A program made the position numbers and the translations under genes. The notes beneath the pieces are model-generated. The model saw nothing but the letters and a program-made list of their open reading frames with translations. It had not been told where the DNA came from and did no database searches. From Gordonia lacunae (GTDB lineage: Bacteria; Actinomycetota; Actinomycetes; Mycobacteriales; Mycobacteriaceae), in the NCBI RefSeq assembly GCF_002149015.1, contig NZ_NGFO01000043.1, positions 1 to 33,917 on the forward strand: a DNA stretch of 33,917 nt. The letters are read 5' to 3'. How positions within the stretch are numbered: the stretch's first letter is position 1; each line of letters opens with the position of its first letter. Shown one piece after another: positions 6,987 to 15,681 of the stretch.

Positions 6987-8231
6987 TCACCCGTCCACGC
7001 GGACCGGCGGGCGTCGACGGTGCCAGTCGGTGTGCTCCTGGTATTGCTCGGCCAGCGCGAACAGCGTGGCCTCGGCGCCGTGGGCCGCGGTCAGCTGAGC
7101 CCCGATCGGCATCCCGGACGGGTGAACTCCCACCGGCAGCGCGAGCGTCGGGCCGTCGTGCAACGACCACGGGTAGGTCAGCTGCCCCATCCGACGCGCC
7201 TGTTCCACCACCGCATCACCACCACCCAGCAGTGGGACGTCGACGGGCATCGCCGGCGTGAGGACCGCGTCCACCGTGGCGAACACATCCAGCAGGGCCG
7301 AACGGAACTCGTCGCGCCGCCGCAGCGCGCCGACCAGCTGCTCATCGGAGATGCTGAGTCCCAGCCGGATTCGCTCACGAGTCGCCGGTTGGAACCGACT
7401 CGGCTCGTCGCGCAACCGCTCCGCGTGGGTCTTCGCGAGATCGGCGTAGATCAGCGTGTAGACCACGTCCTGTGCCGTGTCGGCCAGGGGCACAGGCATG
7501 TCGACGATCGTGTGACCAAGCCGGTGTAGCAGGTCGGCGGTCCCGAGCACCGCGTCACGAATCGCCGGGTCGACCTCGTCGGTGACGAACGGCCAGGGCA
7601 CCGCGACACGCATCGGCCCGGCGGACCCCGGTCCGGGGTCGGAGCCGGCGAGCACCGCGAACGTCTCCCGCACCTGAGCGGCCGATCGTGCCAGCGGACC
7701 GACGGTGTCGAAATCCGCGCTCACCGGAAAGATCCCGGTCATGTCGAGCACGCCGACGGACGGACGCAGGCCGGTCACACCGCAGCACGCGGCAGGCAGG
7801 CGGATCGATCCGCCCGTGTCGGTGCCGAGCGAGACATCGACGACTCCCGCCGCCACCGCGACACCGGAACCGCCGCTCGAACCGCCGGGCACTCGCGTCG
7901 GATCCCACGGGTTCACCGGCCCACCCGAGGCCGAGTTCTGACTCGTCACACCGACGGCGAACTCGGCGAGATTCAGCGTCGAGGTGATGACGGCACCGGC
8001 CTGCTTCAACGCGGTCACGCACGCCGCGTCGGCAGATGCCACCCGGTCGGCGAAGTACTCGGACCCACAGGTGGAGCGCACTCCGCCGACCTCGATGTTG
8101 TCCTTCACGCCGATCCGCAGCTCGGATAGTGGACCGGATGCGGCATCGGGGTCAACGCCGGATTGTTCGGGCACCCACGAGATGACGGTGTTGAGCTGCT
8201 CGGCGACGGAGACGATGTCGGCTGAACGCAC
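6987..8231 (-). CDS. Amidase-signature family amidohydrolase
   Basis: A 414-residue amidase-signature enzyme, slightly shorter than most (450-500). The Ser-cisSer-Lys triad is intact: K43 in GVKDNI, S118 in GGSSGGS and S142 in GTDTGGSIR. The 24-residue spacing between the two serines matches the family. It hydrolyses a linear amide to acid and ammonia in the cytosol; the substrate cannot be read from sequence. The start is GTG 8231. It is the third gene after hyuA and hyuB on the same strand, 68 bp behind hyuB with a hairpin between. It could deamidate a ring-opened product made by HyuAB. Confidence 0.9.
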   Translation of the reverse strand: MRSADIVSVAEQLNTVISWVPEQSGVDPDAASGPLSELRIGVKDNIEVGGVRSTCGSEYFADRVASADAACVTALKQAGAVITSTLNLAEFAVGVTSQNSASGGPVNPWDPTRVPGGSSGGSGVAVAAGVVDVSLGTDTGGSIRLPAACCGVTGLRPSVGVLDMTGIFPVSADFDTVGPLARSAAQVRETFAVLAGSDPGPGSAGPMRVAVPWPFVTDEVDPAIRDAVLGTADLLHRLGHTIVDMPVPLADTAQDVVYTLIYADLAKTHAERLRDEPSRFQPATRERIRLGLSISDEQLVGALRRRDEFRSALLDVFATVDAVLTPAMPVDVPLLGGGDAVVEQARRMGQLTYPWSLHDGPTLALPVGVHPSGMPIGAQLTAAHGAEATLFALAEQYQEHTDWHRRRPPVRVDG

Positions 8232-8254
8232 CCCGCCCGGTCCGCTCCCGACGC

Positions 8255-8289
8255 CGGAGGGGCCGACGACAGGATCGCCGGCCCCTCCG
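8255..8289 (-). promoter_or_regulatory. Intercistronic hairpin between hyuB and amidase
   Basis: Perfect 11-bp arms, CGGAGGGGCCG (8255-8265) and CGGCCCCTCCG (8279-8289), have a 13-nt loop. The hairpin starts 10 nt after the hyuB stop and ends 23 nt before the amidase start. It may be a partial terminator or an mRNA-stability element lowering amidase relative to HyuAB. Confidence 0.5.
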
Positions 8290-8299
8290 AAGTCACCGG

Positions 8300-10120
8300 T
8301 CAGGACGCCACCCGGGAGGCGCGGAGTTGCTCGGTGGCCGCCGCGTCAACGGTCCAGTCGTCGGTGTTCACGACGACACCGTAGTCCTGGCGCGCCTCGT
8401 CCGCGGTCAGGTACTCGTCCCACACGTCGGAGAGCACCGCGAACGGGTCGCGCAGGAACGGGTCGCCGAAGCCGCCGCCCGAGGGCATCCGGATCTCGAG
8501 ACGCTCGCCCTCGCGGATGACCTCCTGGGTCACCTTGGAGAACAACACTTCCTCGTCCGGCGTACCGGGGTTGCGGACGAACGATCCCGACGCGCCGTCG
8601 CCACCGCCGAGAGCGCCGGCGGGCGGGTCGGTACGGTTGTCGGCTTCGGAACCCAGGAAGGTGTCGGTCTGCATGTACCAGGTCCGCACGCTGCCGATGC
8701 CGCCACGCCACTGGCCGGGGGCCGGCGACTCGTCGCGGAGTTCGTAGCGTTCCGCGCGCATGGCGTGATTGAGCTCGAGTTCCTCGATGGGGTTGTTGCG
8801 GGTGTTGGCCATCAGGGCGTCGACGGCGTCCATGCCGTCCTTGCCGTTACGGGCGCCGTAGGAACCCTCGTTGATTTCGATGTACACCCAGTACGACTCG
8901 CCGTCCTCGGCCAGACCGGAGTAGGCGATGGCGCACAGCGCGGCCGACGACCCGGCGATCGCCCGCTCGGGCAGCACCGGCGCGAGCGCCAGGTTGATCG
9001 AGTCGAAGATGCGGTTGACCTGTGAGAAGCGAGCGAAGCACGAGGCCGGGAAGTCCGGGTTGAAGATCGTGCCCTCCGGCGCGTAGGCGCGCACAGGACG
9101 GAAACAGCCGTCGTTCTGCGGGACGAACTCCTCGGTGAGGTGCTCGTCGAGCAGGATCGTGCGGATGGCGCTGACCGCGACCGGCAGCACCGAGCCCTCG
9201 AACGGCACGTTGAACGCGGTCGGCACCTGATCGTTCGAGCCGGTGAGGTCGATGAGGACGTCCTCGTCCTCGACCTGCACGCGCACCGCGACCTTCAGCG
9301 GCACACCGCGGTTCTTGCCGTCGTCGTCGAGGTAACCGATCGGGGCTTCGTAGCTGCCGTTGGGGATCTGGCGGATCCGGCTGCGCAGCATCTCTTCCGA
9401 GTAGTCCATCCACCGGTCGGCGGCGCTCATCACGACGTCGAGTCCGTACTTCTCCAGCAGTTCGACGAACCGCTTCTCGCCGATGCGCGAACACGCGATG
9501 AGCGCCTCGAGGTCGCCGCGGTTCTGTTCCGGGGTTCGCACGTTGTCCAGGATGTGCTGGATCAGCATGTCGTTGCGGACGCCGCCGTCGTAGATCTTCA
9601 TCGAGTCCATCAGCTTGCCCTCGGCCCAGACGTCGACGACGTCCATGCACAGGCCGGGGAAGTTGCCGCCGATGTCGGAGACGTGGCCGGTGCAGCCGGC
9701 GAAACCGATGTGTTCACCCTCCCAGAAGATCGGGATGATCACGCCGTAGTCGGGGGAGTGCGCCGCACCGTGATAGGGGTGGTTGTGCAGGATCACGTCA
9801 CCCGGCTTGTAGGTCCCGGCGAGTTTGCGATTCACGCCGCGGATGTAGGCGGGGATCGAACCGCAGTGCATCGGAGTCGAATCCGACTCGCACAGTTCGC
9901 GACCGTTGACGTCGAAGATGCCCGCGCCGAGATCCTCGGACTCGCGGATCAGGCTCGAGTACGCCATCCGGTAGAGGACCTGGGCCATCTCCTTGGCCAT
10001 CGAGTTCAGCGCACCACCGATGACGCGCAGCGTGATCGGGTCGACCTCGACGGTGTTCCATGTCCGGTTCGCCTCGGCGGCAAGCGAAACGCCGTCCGTG
10101 GGCATCAGGGCCTTCGCCAT
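8300..10120 (-). CDS. hyuB: Hydantoinase/oxoprolinase B-type subunit HyuB
   Basis: A 606-residue protein of the Hydantoinase_B family. Typical segments are DPITLRVIGGALNSMAKEM near residue 20, ESEDLGAGIFD near 55, and GDVILHNHPYHGAAHSPDYG near 105. It also has GHVSDIGG near 140 and the C-terminal MPSGGGFGDPFLRDP. In HyuAB, acetone carboxylase and oxoprolinase relatives this subunit carries out the second step on the phosphorylated intermediate, using a metal site of acidic and His residues. ATG 10120 lies one base beyond the hyuA stop, with GGAG inside the end of hyuA, so the two are translationally linked. The upstream open frame is only an overlap with hyuA. Confidence 0.92.
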   Translation of the reverse strand: MAKALMPTDGVSLAAEANRTWNTVEVDPITLRVIGGALNSMAKEMAQVLYRMAYSSLIRESEDLGAGIFDVNGRELCESDSTPMHCGSIPAYIRGVNRKLAGTYKPGDVILHNHPYHGAAHSPDYGVIIPIFWEGEHIGFAGCTGHVSDIGGNFPGLCMDVVDVWAEGKLMDSMKIYDGGVRNDMLIQHILDNVRTPEQNRGDLEALIACSRIGEKRFVELLEKYGLDVVMSAADRWMDYSEEMLRSRIRQIPNGSYEAPIGYLDDDGKNRGVPLKVAVRVQVEDEDVLIDLTGSNDQVPTAFNVPFEGSVLPVAVSAIRTILLDEHLTEEFVPQNDGCFRPVRAYAPEGTIFNPDFPASCFARFSQVNRIFDSINLALAPVLPERAIAGSSAALCAIAYSGLAEDGESYWVYIEINEGSYGARNGKDGMDAVDALMANTRNNPIEELELNHAMRAERYELRDESPAPGQWRGGIGSVRTWYMQTDTFLGSEADNRTDPPAGALGGGDGASGSFVRNPGTPDEEVLFSKVTQEVIREGERLEIRMPSGGGFGDPFLRDPFAVLSDVWDEYLTADEARQDYGVVVNTDDWTVDAAATEQLRASRVAS

Positions 10121-10121
10121 G

Positions 10122-12200
10122 TCAGGCGCTCCTCTCGATGATGATGTGACCGACGGCGTCGACCGTGGCCTTCTGTCCGATACCGACGATGGTCGTCGAA
10201 TCGAACTGCTGCACGATGGCCGGGCCCTCGAAGGTGTTGCCCGCCTTGAACAGTGCGCGGTCGTAGACGGGGGTGTCGACCCACTCCGGGTCGGCCGAGT
10301 CGTTCTTCCAGAACAGTGCCCGGGTGGTCGCCTTGATCGCGGCCGACGCGTCGGCGTCGCCCTTCTCGATCTCGGAGATCCGGATGTGCTCGACGGCGCC
10401 GACACCGGTCACGCGGATGTTGACCAGCTGGACCGGCTTGTCGTCGAACCGCTGGGAATAGGTGCGGCCGTGCACCTCGTGGAAGGTGGCCGCGGTCTGC
10501 TCGACCCACTCGGCGGTGATCTCACCCGCCGGCGCGGGGACGCGCAGCTCGTAACCCTGTCCGACATAACGGCAGTCGACGCTGCGCTCGAGGGTGATCG
10601 CGTCCTCGGCGATGCCGTCGGCGCGCAACTGGGCGACCGCCTGCTCGGAGAGGCGATCCATCTCGCGTCGCAGGAGTTCGAGATCCGGTTCGGCCGACGA
10701 GGTCCACACGGTGGTCGGGACCTCGTAGCGCACGTCGGTGGTCAGCAGGCCGACGGCCGAGGTGATCCCGGGGTGGCCGGGCACGATGACGCGCGGGATG
10801 CCCAGGTGCTCGGCGATCTGCCAGGCGTACAGCGGCCCGGCGCCACCCTCGGCGACGAGCGAGAACTCGCGCGGGTCATAGCCTTTACGCACCGAGTGCA
10901 GCGAGATGGCCTCGGTCATCGAATGCGCGAGGATCTGGAAGATGCCCATCGCGGCGTGTTCCAGATCAGCGCCGAGCTTGTCGGCGATGTGGGTCCTGAC
11001 CGCCTCGGTGGCGAGTTCGGGCTTGACCTCCATGGTCCCCGACAGGAAGCTGTCGGCGCCGAGCCAGCCCATGACGACCATGGCGTCGGTCGACGTGGGC
11101 TCGGTGCCGCCGCGGTTGTAGCAGGCCGGCCCGGGCATCGCGCCCGCGCTGCGCGGGCCGACGCGGAACATGCCGCCCTCGTCGATGCTGGCGATCGAGC
11201 CGCCGCCGGCGCCGATGGTGTCGACCTCGGCCATCGGGACCATCGCGTGATAGTCGCCGATCCGGGTGTCGAGGAGGTGCTTCATACGCAGCTTCCCGTC
11301 GGGCGCGACGCCGATGTCGGCGGAGGTACCGCCCACGTCGAGGGTGATGACGCTCGGGTATCCCGATGCCTTGCCGATGAAGCAACCGCCGAGCAGGCCG
11401 GCGACGACGCCGCTGGTCAACAACGAGACGGGCACCTCGCTCGCACTTCGTGAGGTGACGAGGCCGCCGGCGGAGGTCATGAGGTGGACGTCTTCACCGA
11501 CTTGCGCATCCTTGGCCTTGCCGGCGAGGTTCTCGATGTAGCGCGAGGTCTTGGGACCGACGAAGGCGTTGAGGGCCGTCGTGGAGAAGCGCTCGTACTC
11601 GCGGTACTGCGACGCGACGTCGCTCGAGAGCGAGACGAACACGCCGGGGTACTCCTCGGCGATGATCTCGCGGACGCGACGCTCGTGCGTCGGGTTGCGG
11701 TAGGCGTGCAGGAACGCGACCGCGATCGCCTCGACACCGCGCTCGCGGAGCAGGCCGATCTCACGACGAACGGCGTCCTCGTCGAGCGGGGTCAGCACGT
11801 TGCCCGCGGCGTCGATCCGTTCCGCGACGGTCCGCCGGTTGCGGCGGGGGACCAGCTGCCATTTCTGCCAGGGCAGGTCCTGGTAGTTGGAGTAGTTCAA
11901 GGGGCGCTTCTTGCGCGCGATGTGCAGGAGGTCCCGGAAGCCGTCGGTGGTGATCATGCCGACGTCGCTGCCGTTGTGCTCCAGCACGATGTTGGTGGCC
12001 ACGGTGGTGCCGTGGAAGAACATCTCGATGTCCGCGACGTCGATGCCCGCGCGTTCGGCGAGCACCCCGATCCCGTCCATCGTGCCGATCGAGGGATCGT
12101 GGTTGGTCGACGGCGTCTTGTGCACCGTGACCGTCCCGTCGTCGTCCCACAGGACCAGGTCGGTGAACGTGCCGCCCACATCCACGCCGATTCGCTTCAT
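10122..12200 (-). CDS. hyuA: Hydantoinase/oxoprolinase A-type ATPase subunit HyuA
   Basis: A 692-residue ASKHA-fold protein. The Hydt_A_N domain begins with the phosphate loop GVDVGGTFTDLVLWD and has FHGTTVATNIVLEH near 64. The Hydantoinase_A domain holds TLDVGGTSADIGV near 290 and GAGGGSIASIDEGG near 335. A C-terminal domain completes it. Known relatives phosphorylate a lactam or ketone oxygen with ATP: N-methylhydantoinase, 5-oxoprolinase, caprolactamase, and acetone or acetophenone carboxylase. No small zinc (gamma) carboxylase subunit is encoded nearby, so lactam hydrolysis is favoured over ketone carboxylation; this is inference. It is first in a leftward operon and diverges from the MaoC operon over 255 bp. 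Confidence 0.92.
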   Translation of the reverse strand: MKRIGVDVGGTFTDLVLWDDDGTVTVHKTPSTNHDPSIGTMDGIGVLAERAGIDVADIEMFFHGTTVATNIVLEHNGSDVGMITTDGFRDLLHIARKKRPLNYSNYQDLPWQKWQLVPRRNRRTVAERIDAAGNVLTPLDEDAVRREIGLLRERGVEAIAVAFLHAYRNPTHERRVREIIAEEYPGVFVSLSSDVASQYREYERFSTTALNAFVGPKTSRYIENLAGKAKDAQVGEDVHLMTSAGGLVTSRSASEVPVSLLTSGVVAGLLGGCFIGKASGYPSVITLDVGGTSADIGVAPDGKLRMKHLLDTRIGDYHAMVPMAEVDTIGAGGGSIASIDEGGMFRVGPRSAGAMPGPACYNRGGTEPTSTDAMVVMGWLGADSFLSGTMEVKPELATEAVRTHIADKLGADLEHAAMGIFQILAHSMTEAISLHSVRKGYDPREFSLVAEGGAGPLYAWQIAEHLGIPRVIVPGHPGITSAVGLLTTDVRYEVPTTVWTSSAEPDLELLRREMDRLSEQAVAQLRADGIAEDAITLERSVDCRYVGQGYELRVPAPAGEITAEWVEQTAATFHEVHGRTYSQRFDDKPVQLVNIRVTGVGAVEHIRISEIEKGDADASAAIKATTRALFWKNDSADPEWVDTPVYDRALFKAGNTFEGPAIVQQFDSTTIVGIGQKATVDAVGHIIIERSA

Positions 12201-12368
12201 CGAAACTCGCTTCCTCTGTTCATGCCGTCACCCCGACGTCGTCAGCTGTGTACCCGATGACGGGAGTGATCTGAGCCATAGCTGCGCTGGGGAGCATCAT
12301 GCAATACATCGGATGGTTTCGGCAACACCTGGATGTAAATTCGAGGTATCGCCAGGACGAACCAGCCC

Positions 12369-12396
12369 TTGACGTACTAAAGATCAGATGTTTAAG
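12369..12396 (+). promoter_or_regulatory. Promoter of the rightward catabolic operon
   Basis: TTGACG (12369-12374) and TTTAAG (12391-12396) are spaced 16 nt apart, a good sigma-70-like promoter. It predicts a start near 12403 and a leader of about 50 nt. It lies in the 255-bp region between divergent hyuA and the MaoC gene, where a shared regulator would bind. I could not find a convincing FadR-type palindrome there. Confidence 0.55.
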
Positions 12397-12455
12397 GTGG
12401 TCCGCGTCACGGCTCGTTGTGTGTACCCCACGACGCCGCACCCTGAGGAGGACCA

Positions 12456-13013
12456 TTGACCACCCATCCCGCCACGCTCGGACGCTTCTTCGAGGACTAC
12501 GTCGTGGGCGACGTCTACCAACACCCGATGGGCCGCACCATCACCGACACCGACAACGCGTGGATCACGTGCCTGTCGATGAACACCAACCAGAACCACT
12601 TCAACGAACACCTGGCCGCGACGAATCCCATCACCGACGGCAAGGTCATCGTGAACTCGGGCCTGACCATCGCCCTGGTGCTCGGACTCTCGGTCATCGA
12701 CATGAGCCAGAACGCGGTCGCGAACCTGCAGTTCACCGATGTCAAGCTCGCGCACCCGGTGTACGTCGGCGACACCATCTACGCCGAGAGCATCTGCACC
12801 GACCTCCGGCTGTCGCAGTCCCGTCCGTACGCGGGCATCGTGTCGATGGTGACGCGCGGCGTGAACCAGGACGGCGAGGTCGTCATCTCCTGGAAGCGTT
12901 CGGTGATGGTCGCGACCCGCGAGAGCGGCATCGGGCAGAACTACTTCCCCGAGGTCAAGGCACCGTCGCTCACCGAACTGACCGCGGAGAGCTCGGCGGA
13001 GGCGACCCGATGA
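12456..13013 (+). CDS. MaoC-family enoyl-CoA hydratase/dehydratase
   Basis: A 185-residue single hot-dog protein. The start is the TTG at 12456 with GAGGAGG (12445-12451) just ahead, a short 4-nt spacing. MaoC features are the N-terminal GRFFEDYVVGD, the hydratase loop LSMNTNQNHFNEH (43-52), TDGKVIVNSGLTIALV, and LQFTDVKLAHPVYVGDTIYAES. In canonical R-hydratases the loop is D-x-N-P-x-H; here the Asp position is Asn43 while His48 is kept. This fits a divergent subgroup, perhaps acting on dicarboxylic acyl-CoAs such as mesaconyl- or itaconyl-CoA (inference). The stop overlaps the next start (ATGA). Confidence 0.88.
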   Translation: MTTHPATLGRFFEDYVVGDVYQHPMGRTITDTDNAWITCLSMNTNQNHFNEHLAATNPITDGKVIVNSGLTIALVLGLSVIDMSQNAVANLQFTDVKLAHPVYVGDTIYAESICTDLRLSQSRPYAGIVSMVTRGVNQDGEVVISWKRSVMVATRESGIGQNYFPEVKAPSLTELTAESSAEATR

Positions 13014-14224
13014 GGCCGCTCGAGGACGTCCGGATCATCGCGATAGAGCAGTACGGCGCGGGTCCGTTCGGCAGTGTCCATCTGGCCGATCTCGGTGCCG
13101 ACGTTCTCAAGATCGAGGAGCCGAAGTCCGGCGGCGACGTCGGCCGATATGTGCCGCCCTATAACACCGGCGAGGACTCGCTGTTCTTCGAGGCCTTCAA
13201 CCGTAACAAGCGCAGCCTCTCCCTCGACCTCGGAACACCGGGCGGGCGAAGGGTTTTCGAGGATCTCGTGCGGACCAGCGACGCCGTGTACTCGAACCTG
13301 CGCGGCGACGTCCCGGCGAAGATGAAGATCACCTACGACGACCTCAAGCACCTGAACCCGGCGATCGTGTGCTGCAGTCTCACCGGCTTCGGCATGACCG
13401 GTCCGCGAGCGAAGCAGCCCGGCTACGACTACATCCTGCAGGGTCTCGCCGGCTGGATGGACCTCACCGGCGATCCCGACGGTCCACCCACCAAATCGGG
13501 TCTGTCGCTGGTCGACTTCTCCGGCGGATTCGTCGCCGCGCTGAGCCTGCTGGCCGGTCTGCACGCCGCGCGACGCGACGGCGTCGGCGGTGACTGCGAT
13601 GTCTCGCTGTACGACACCGCGGTCTCGATGCTCACCTACCCGGCGGCCTGGCACCTCAATGCCGGTTACCGTCCCGGACGGACGAAGAACTCCGCGCATC
13701 CCTCTCTCGTCCCGTTCCAGGCGTTCGAGGCCGCCGACGGCTGGTTCGTCGTCGGCTGTGCCAAGGAGAAGTTCTGGGTGCGCCTCGCCGAGGCGATCGG
13801 TCTGGCGGAGTTGCTCGACGACCCGCGCTTCACCGACTTCGCCGCGCGCGGCCAGCACAAGGACGAACTCCTTCCGTTGCTGGAGAAGCGGTTTGCCGAG
13901 GCATCGGTCGAGCACTGGGTGGGGCTGCTGACCACCGCAGGTGTGCCCACCGGCCCGATCAACGACGTCGAGCAGGCACTCACCGAGGAGCACACGCTCG
14001 CGCGCGGCCTCATCGCGACGACCGAACACGAGGTGTGGGGCGAGGTGCGCCAGGTGACCTCACCGGTGCGCTTCGGCGCCGAGCAGCCCGAGTATCGTCG
14101 GGCACCACATCGCAACGAGAACTTCGACGAGGTGATGAGCCTGCTGGGATACAGCGCCGAGGACATCCGGGGTCTCGTCGACGACGGTGCGTTCGGCGCC
14201 CTCGCGCAGCAGGCTCCGTCGTGA
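13010..14224 (+). CDS. Family III CoA-transferase (CaiB/Frc type)
   Basis: A 404-residue protein with the family III layout. The N-terminal RIIAIEQYGAGPFGSVHLADLGADVLKIEEP motif region is followed by NRNKRSLSLDL near 64. PGYDYILQGLAGWMDLTG is near 137, and Asp169 in GLSLVDFSGG matches the catalytic Asp169 of formyl-CoA transferase in position and context. The C-terminus has APHRNENFDEV. It moves CoA from a donor, often succinyl-CoA, to a free carboxylic acid. Its start overlaps the MaoC stop by 4 nt and its stop overlaps the MmgE/PrpD start by 4 nt, so the three are co-translated. Here it would activate the acid released by HyuAB or the amidase. Confidence 0.92.
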   Translation: MRPLEDVRIIAIEQYGAGPFGSVHLADLGADVLKIEEPKSGGDVGRYVPPYNTGEDSLFFEAFNRNKRSLSLDLGTPGGRRVFEDLVRTSDAVYSNLRGDVPAKMKITYDDLKHLNPAIVCCSLTGFGMTGPRAKQPGYDYILQGLAGWMDLTGDPDGPPTKSGLSLVDFSGGFVAALSLLAGLHAARRDGVGGDCDVSLYDTAVSMLTYPAAWHLNAGYRPGRTKNSAHPSLVPFQAFEAADGWFVVGCAKEKFWVRLAEAIGLAELLDDPRFTDFAARGQHKDELLPLLEKRFAEASVEHWVGLLTTAGVPTGPINDVEQALTEEHTLARGLIATTEHEVWGEVRQVTSPVRFGAEQPEYRRAPHRNENFDEVMSLLGYSAEDIRGLVDDGAFGALAQQAPS

Positions 14225-15603
14225 CCGCCCGCCGGATCGCGAGCTGGGCCGCCGGCCTGACCATCGACGCCATTCCCGAGACCACCCGTCGCGCCGCACT
14301 CCGGCACCTCCTCGACGGCATCGGGAACGGCGTCGGTGCCCGCCGGCTCGACCAGGGCGGACCGGGTCTGTCGGTCGCCCGCGGGCTCGGCGGTCCGGCG
14401 CAAGCACATCCCCTCGGGGACGCAGAGGCGATCTCCGCCCCGGCGGCGGCGTTCGCCAACGGCGTGCTGATGCACGCGCTCGACTTCGACGACACGCACG
14501 CCGGCGCGCTGGTGCACCCGACCACGGTCGTCGCCCCGGCGGTGCTGGCGGTCGCCGAGGAGGTCGACGCCACCGGGGCGCAGGCGCTGATCGCGCTGGT
14601 GGCCGGACTGGAGACGGCCTGCCGTCTCGGCGCGGTCGCTCCCCACGGCTTCCACTCACGCGGGCTGCACGCCACCGCCGTCGTCGGTCCGCTCGCCGGG
14701 GCCGTCGCCGCCGGACTCCTCTACGGTGCCGACGCCGATGCGCTCACCGATGCGATCGGCATCGCAGCGTCGTCGTCGGGCGGCTTGCTCGAGTTCCTCG
14801 ACACGGGCGCCAACACCAAGACCTTGCACCCCGGCAATGCCGGATTCAGTGGCGTGCTGGCCGCGCGGTTGGCCATGGCCGGTGCCAGCGGCCCGGAGTC
14901 GGTGCTGGAGGGCAGGCGCGGACTCTACCGTGCGCTCGCCGACCGCGACATCGACCCCGACGCGATCGTCGCCGACCTCGGAACACGCTGGGAGAGCGCC
15001 AGTATCGGTATCAAACCGTATCCGAGCTGCCAGCTCATGCACGCGTCACTCGATGCAGTGGGTGCCGCCCTCGACTCCGCACGTGAGCAGGGACTCGGCG
15101 CCTCGCCCACGCGAATCACCGCCATGACGGTCGACGTGCATCCCGACAGCCTGGACATCGTGTGCGGACCCGGGACAGGTACCCGGGCACCGCGCAGTGT
15201 CTACGACGCCAAGTTCGACCTCCCGTGGAGCGTCGCCGCGCTCGTCCACGACGGGGCGGTCACCGTGGACACCTACGCCGAGGACTCGATCGTGCGACCC
15301 GATGTCGCGGCGACCGCCGGTCTCGTCGACGTCGTCTCCGCACCCGATGATCGCCCGGCCGCCGACGCCGCCGGCCGGGCGGTCATCACCTTCGACGACG
15401 GCAGCCGGGTCGTCGGCGAGGTGCCGTGCAGCCGCGGCACCTCCGGCCGACCGATGGACGACGCCGCGGTCGCCGAGAAGTTCCGGCGCAACAGCGGTGG
15501 GGGCGCCGACGCGGACGCTCTGGTCGAGGTTGTCTTCGGGCTGGGCGACGCCCCGTCTGTCCGGCCGGTCCTGAGCCTCGCGGCCGCCGTCGTCGCCGGC
15601 TGA
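14221..15603 (+). CDS. MmgE/PrpD-family dehydratase/decarboxylase-like protein
   Basis: A 460-residue MmgE/PrpD protein starting at GTG 14221, inside the overlap with the CoA-transferase stop (GTGA). Family marks are NGVLMHALDFDDTHAGALVHPT near residue 80, FHSRGLHATAVVGPLA near 143, GANTKTLHPGNAG near 196, and IKPYPSCQLMHASLDA near 266. Members include 2-methylcitrate dehydratase, cis-aconitate decarboxylase and epimerase-like enzymes. They eliminate water or CO2 from small polycarboxylates. The gene order with a CoA-transferase, a MaoC hydratase and a CitE lyase is compatible with itaconate- or mesaconate-like chemistry, but the exact reaction is not readable. Confidence 0.9.
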   Translation: MTARRIASWAAGLTIDAIPETTRRAALRHLLDGIGNGVGARRLDQGGPGLSVARGLGGPAQAHPLGDAEAISAPAAAFANGVLMHALDFDDTHAGALVHPTTVVAPAVLAVAEEVDATGAQALIALVAGLETACRLGAVAPHGFHSRGLHATAVVGPLAGAVAAGLLYGADADALTDAIGIAASSSGGLLEFLDTGANTKTLHPGNAGFSGVLAARLAMAGASGPESVLEGRRGLYRALADRDIDPDAIVADLGTRWESASIGIKPYPSCQLMHASLDAVGAALDSAREQGLGASPTRITAMTVDVHPDSLDIVCGPGTGTRAPRSVYDAKFDLPWSVAALVHDGAVTVDTYAEDSIVRPDVAATAGLVDVVSAPDDRPAADAAGRAVITFDDGSRVVGEVPCSRGTSGRPMDDAAVAEKFRRNSGGGADADALVEVVFGLGDAPSVRPVLSLAAAVVAG

Positions 15604-15681
15604 CACCGGTCTTCTCGCCTGCGGTCGGCGCAGACACCACCGCGGTTCTCCTGGCCCATCATTCAGATCAAGGATTCCACA

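Noticed and set aside
9993..11453. 486-codon open frame on the plus strand
   Set aside because: Antisense to hyuA and the start of hyuB, with Asp/Arg/Gly/Val-rich composition and no motif; hyuA and hyuB are unmistakable.
10122..12200. Acetone or acetophenone carboxylase
   Set aside because: HyuA/HyuB-type subunits are shared, but no gamma or other carboxylase subunits are present, so I kept the general hydantoinase/oxoprolinase call.
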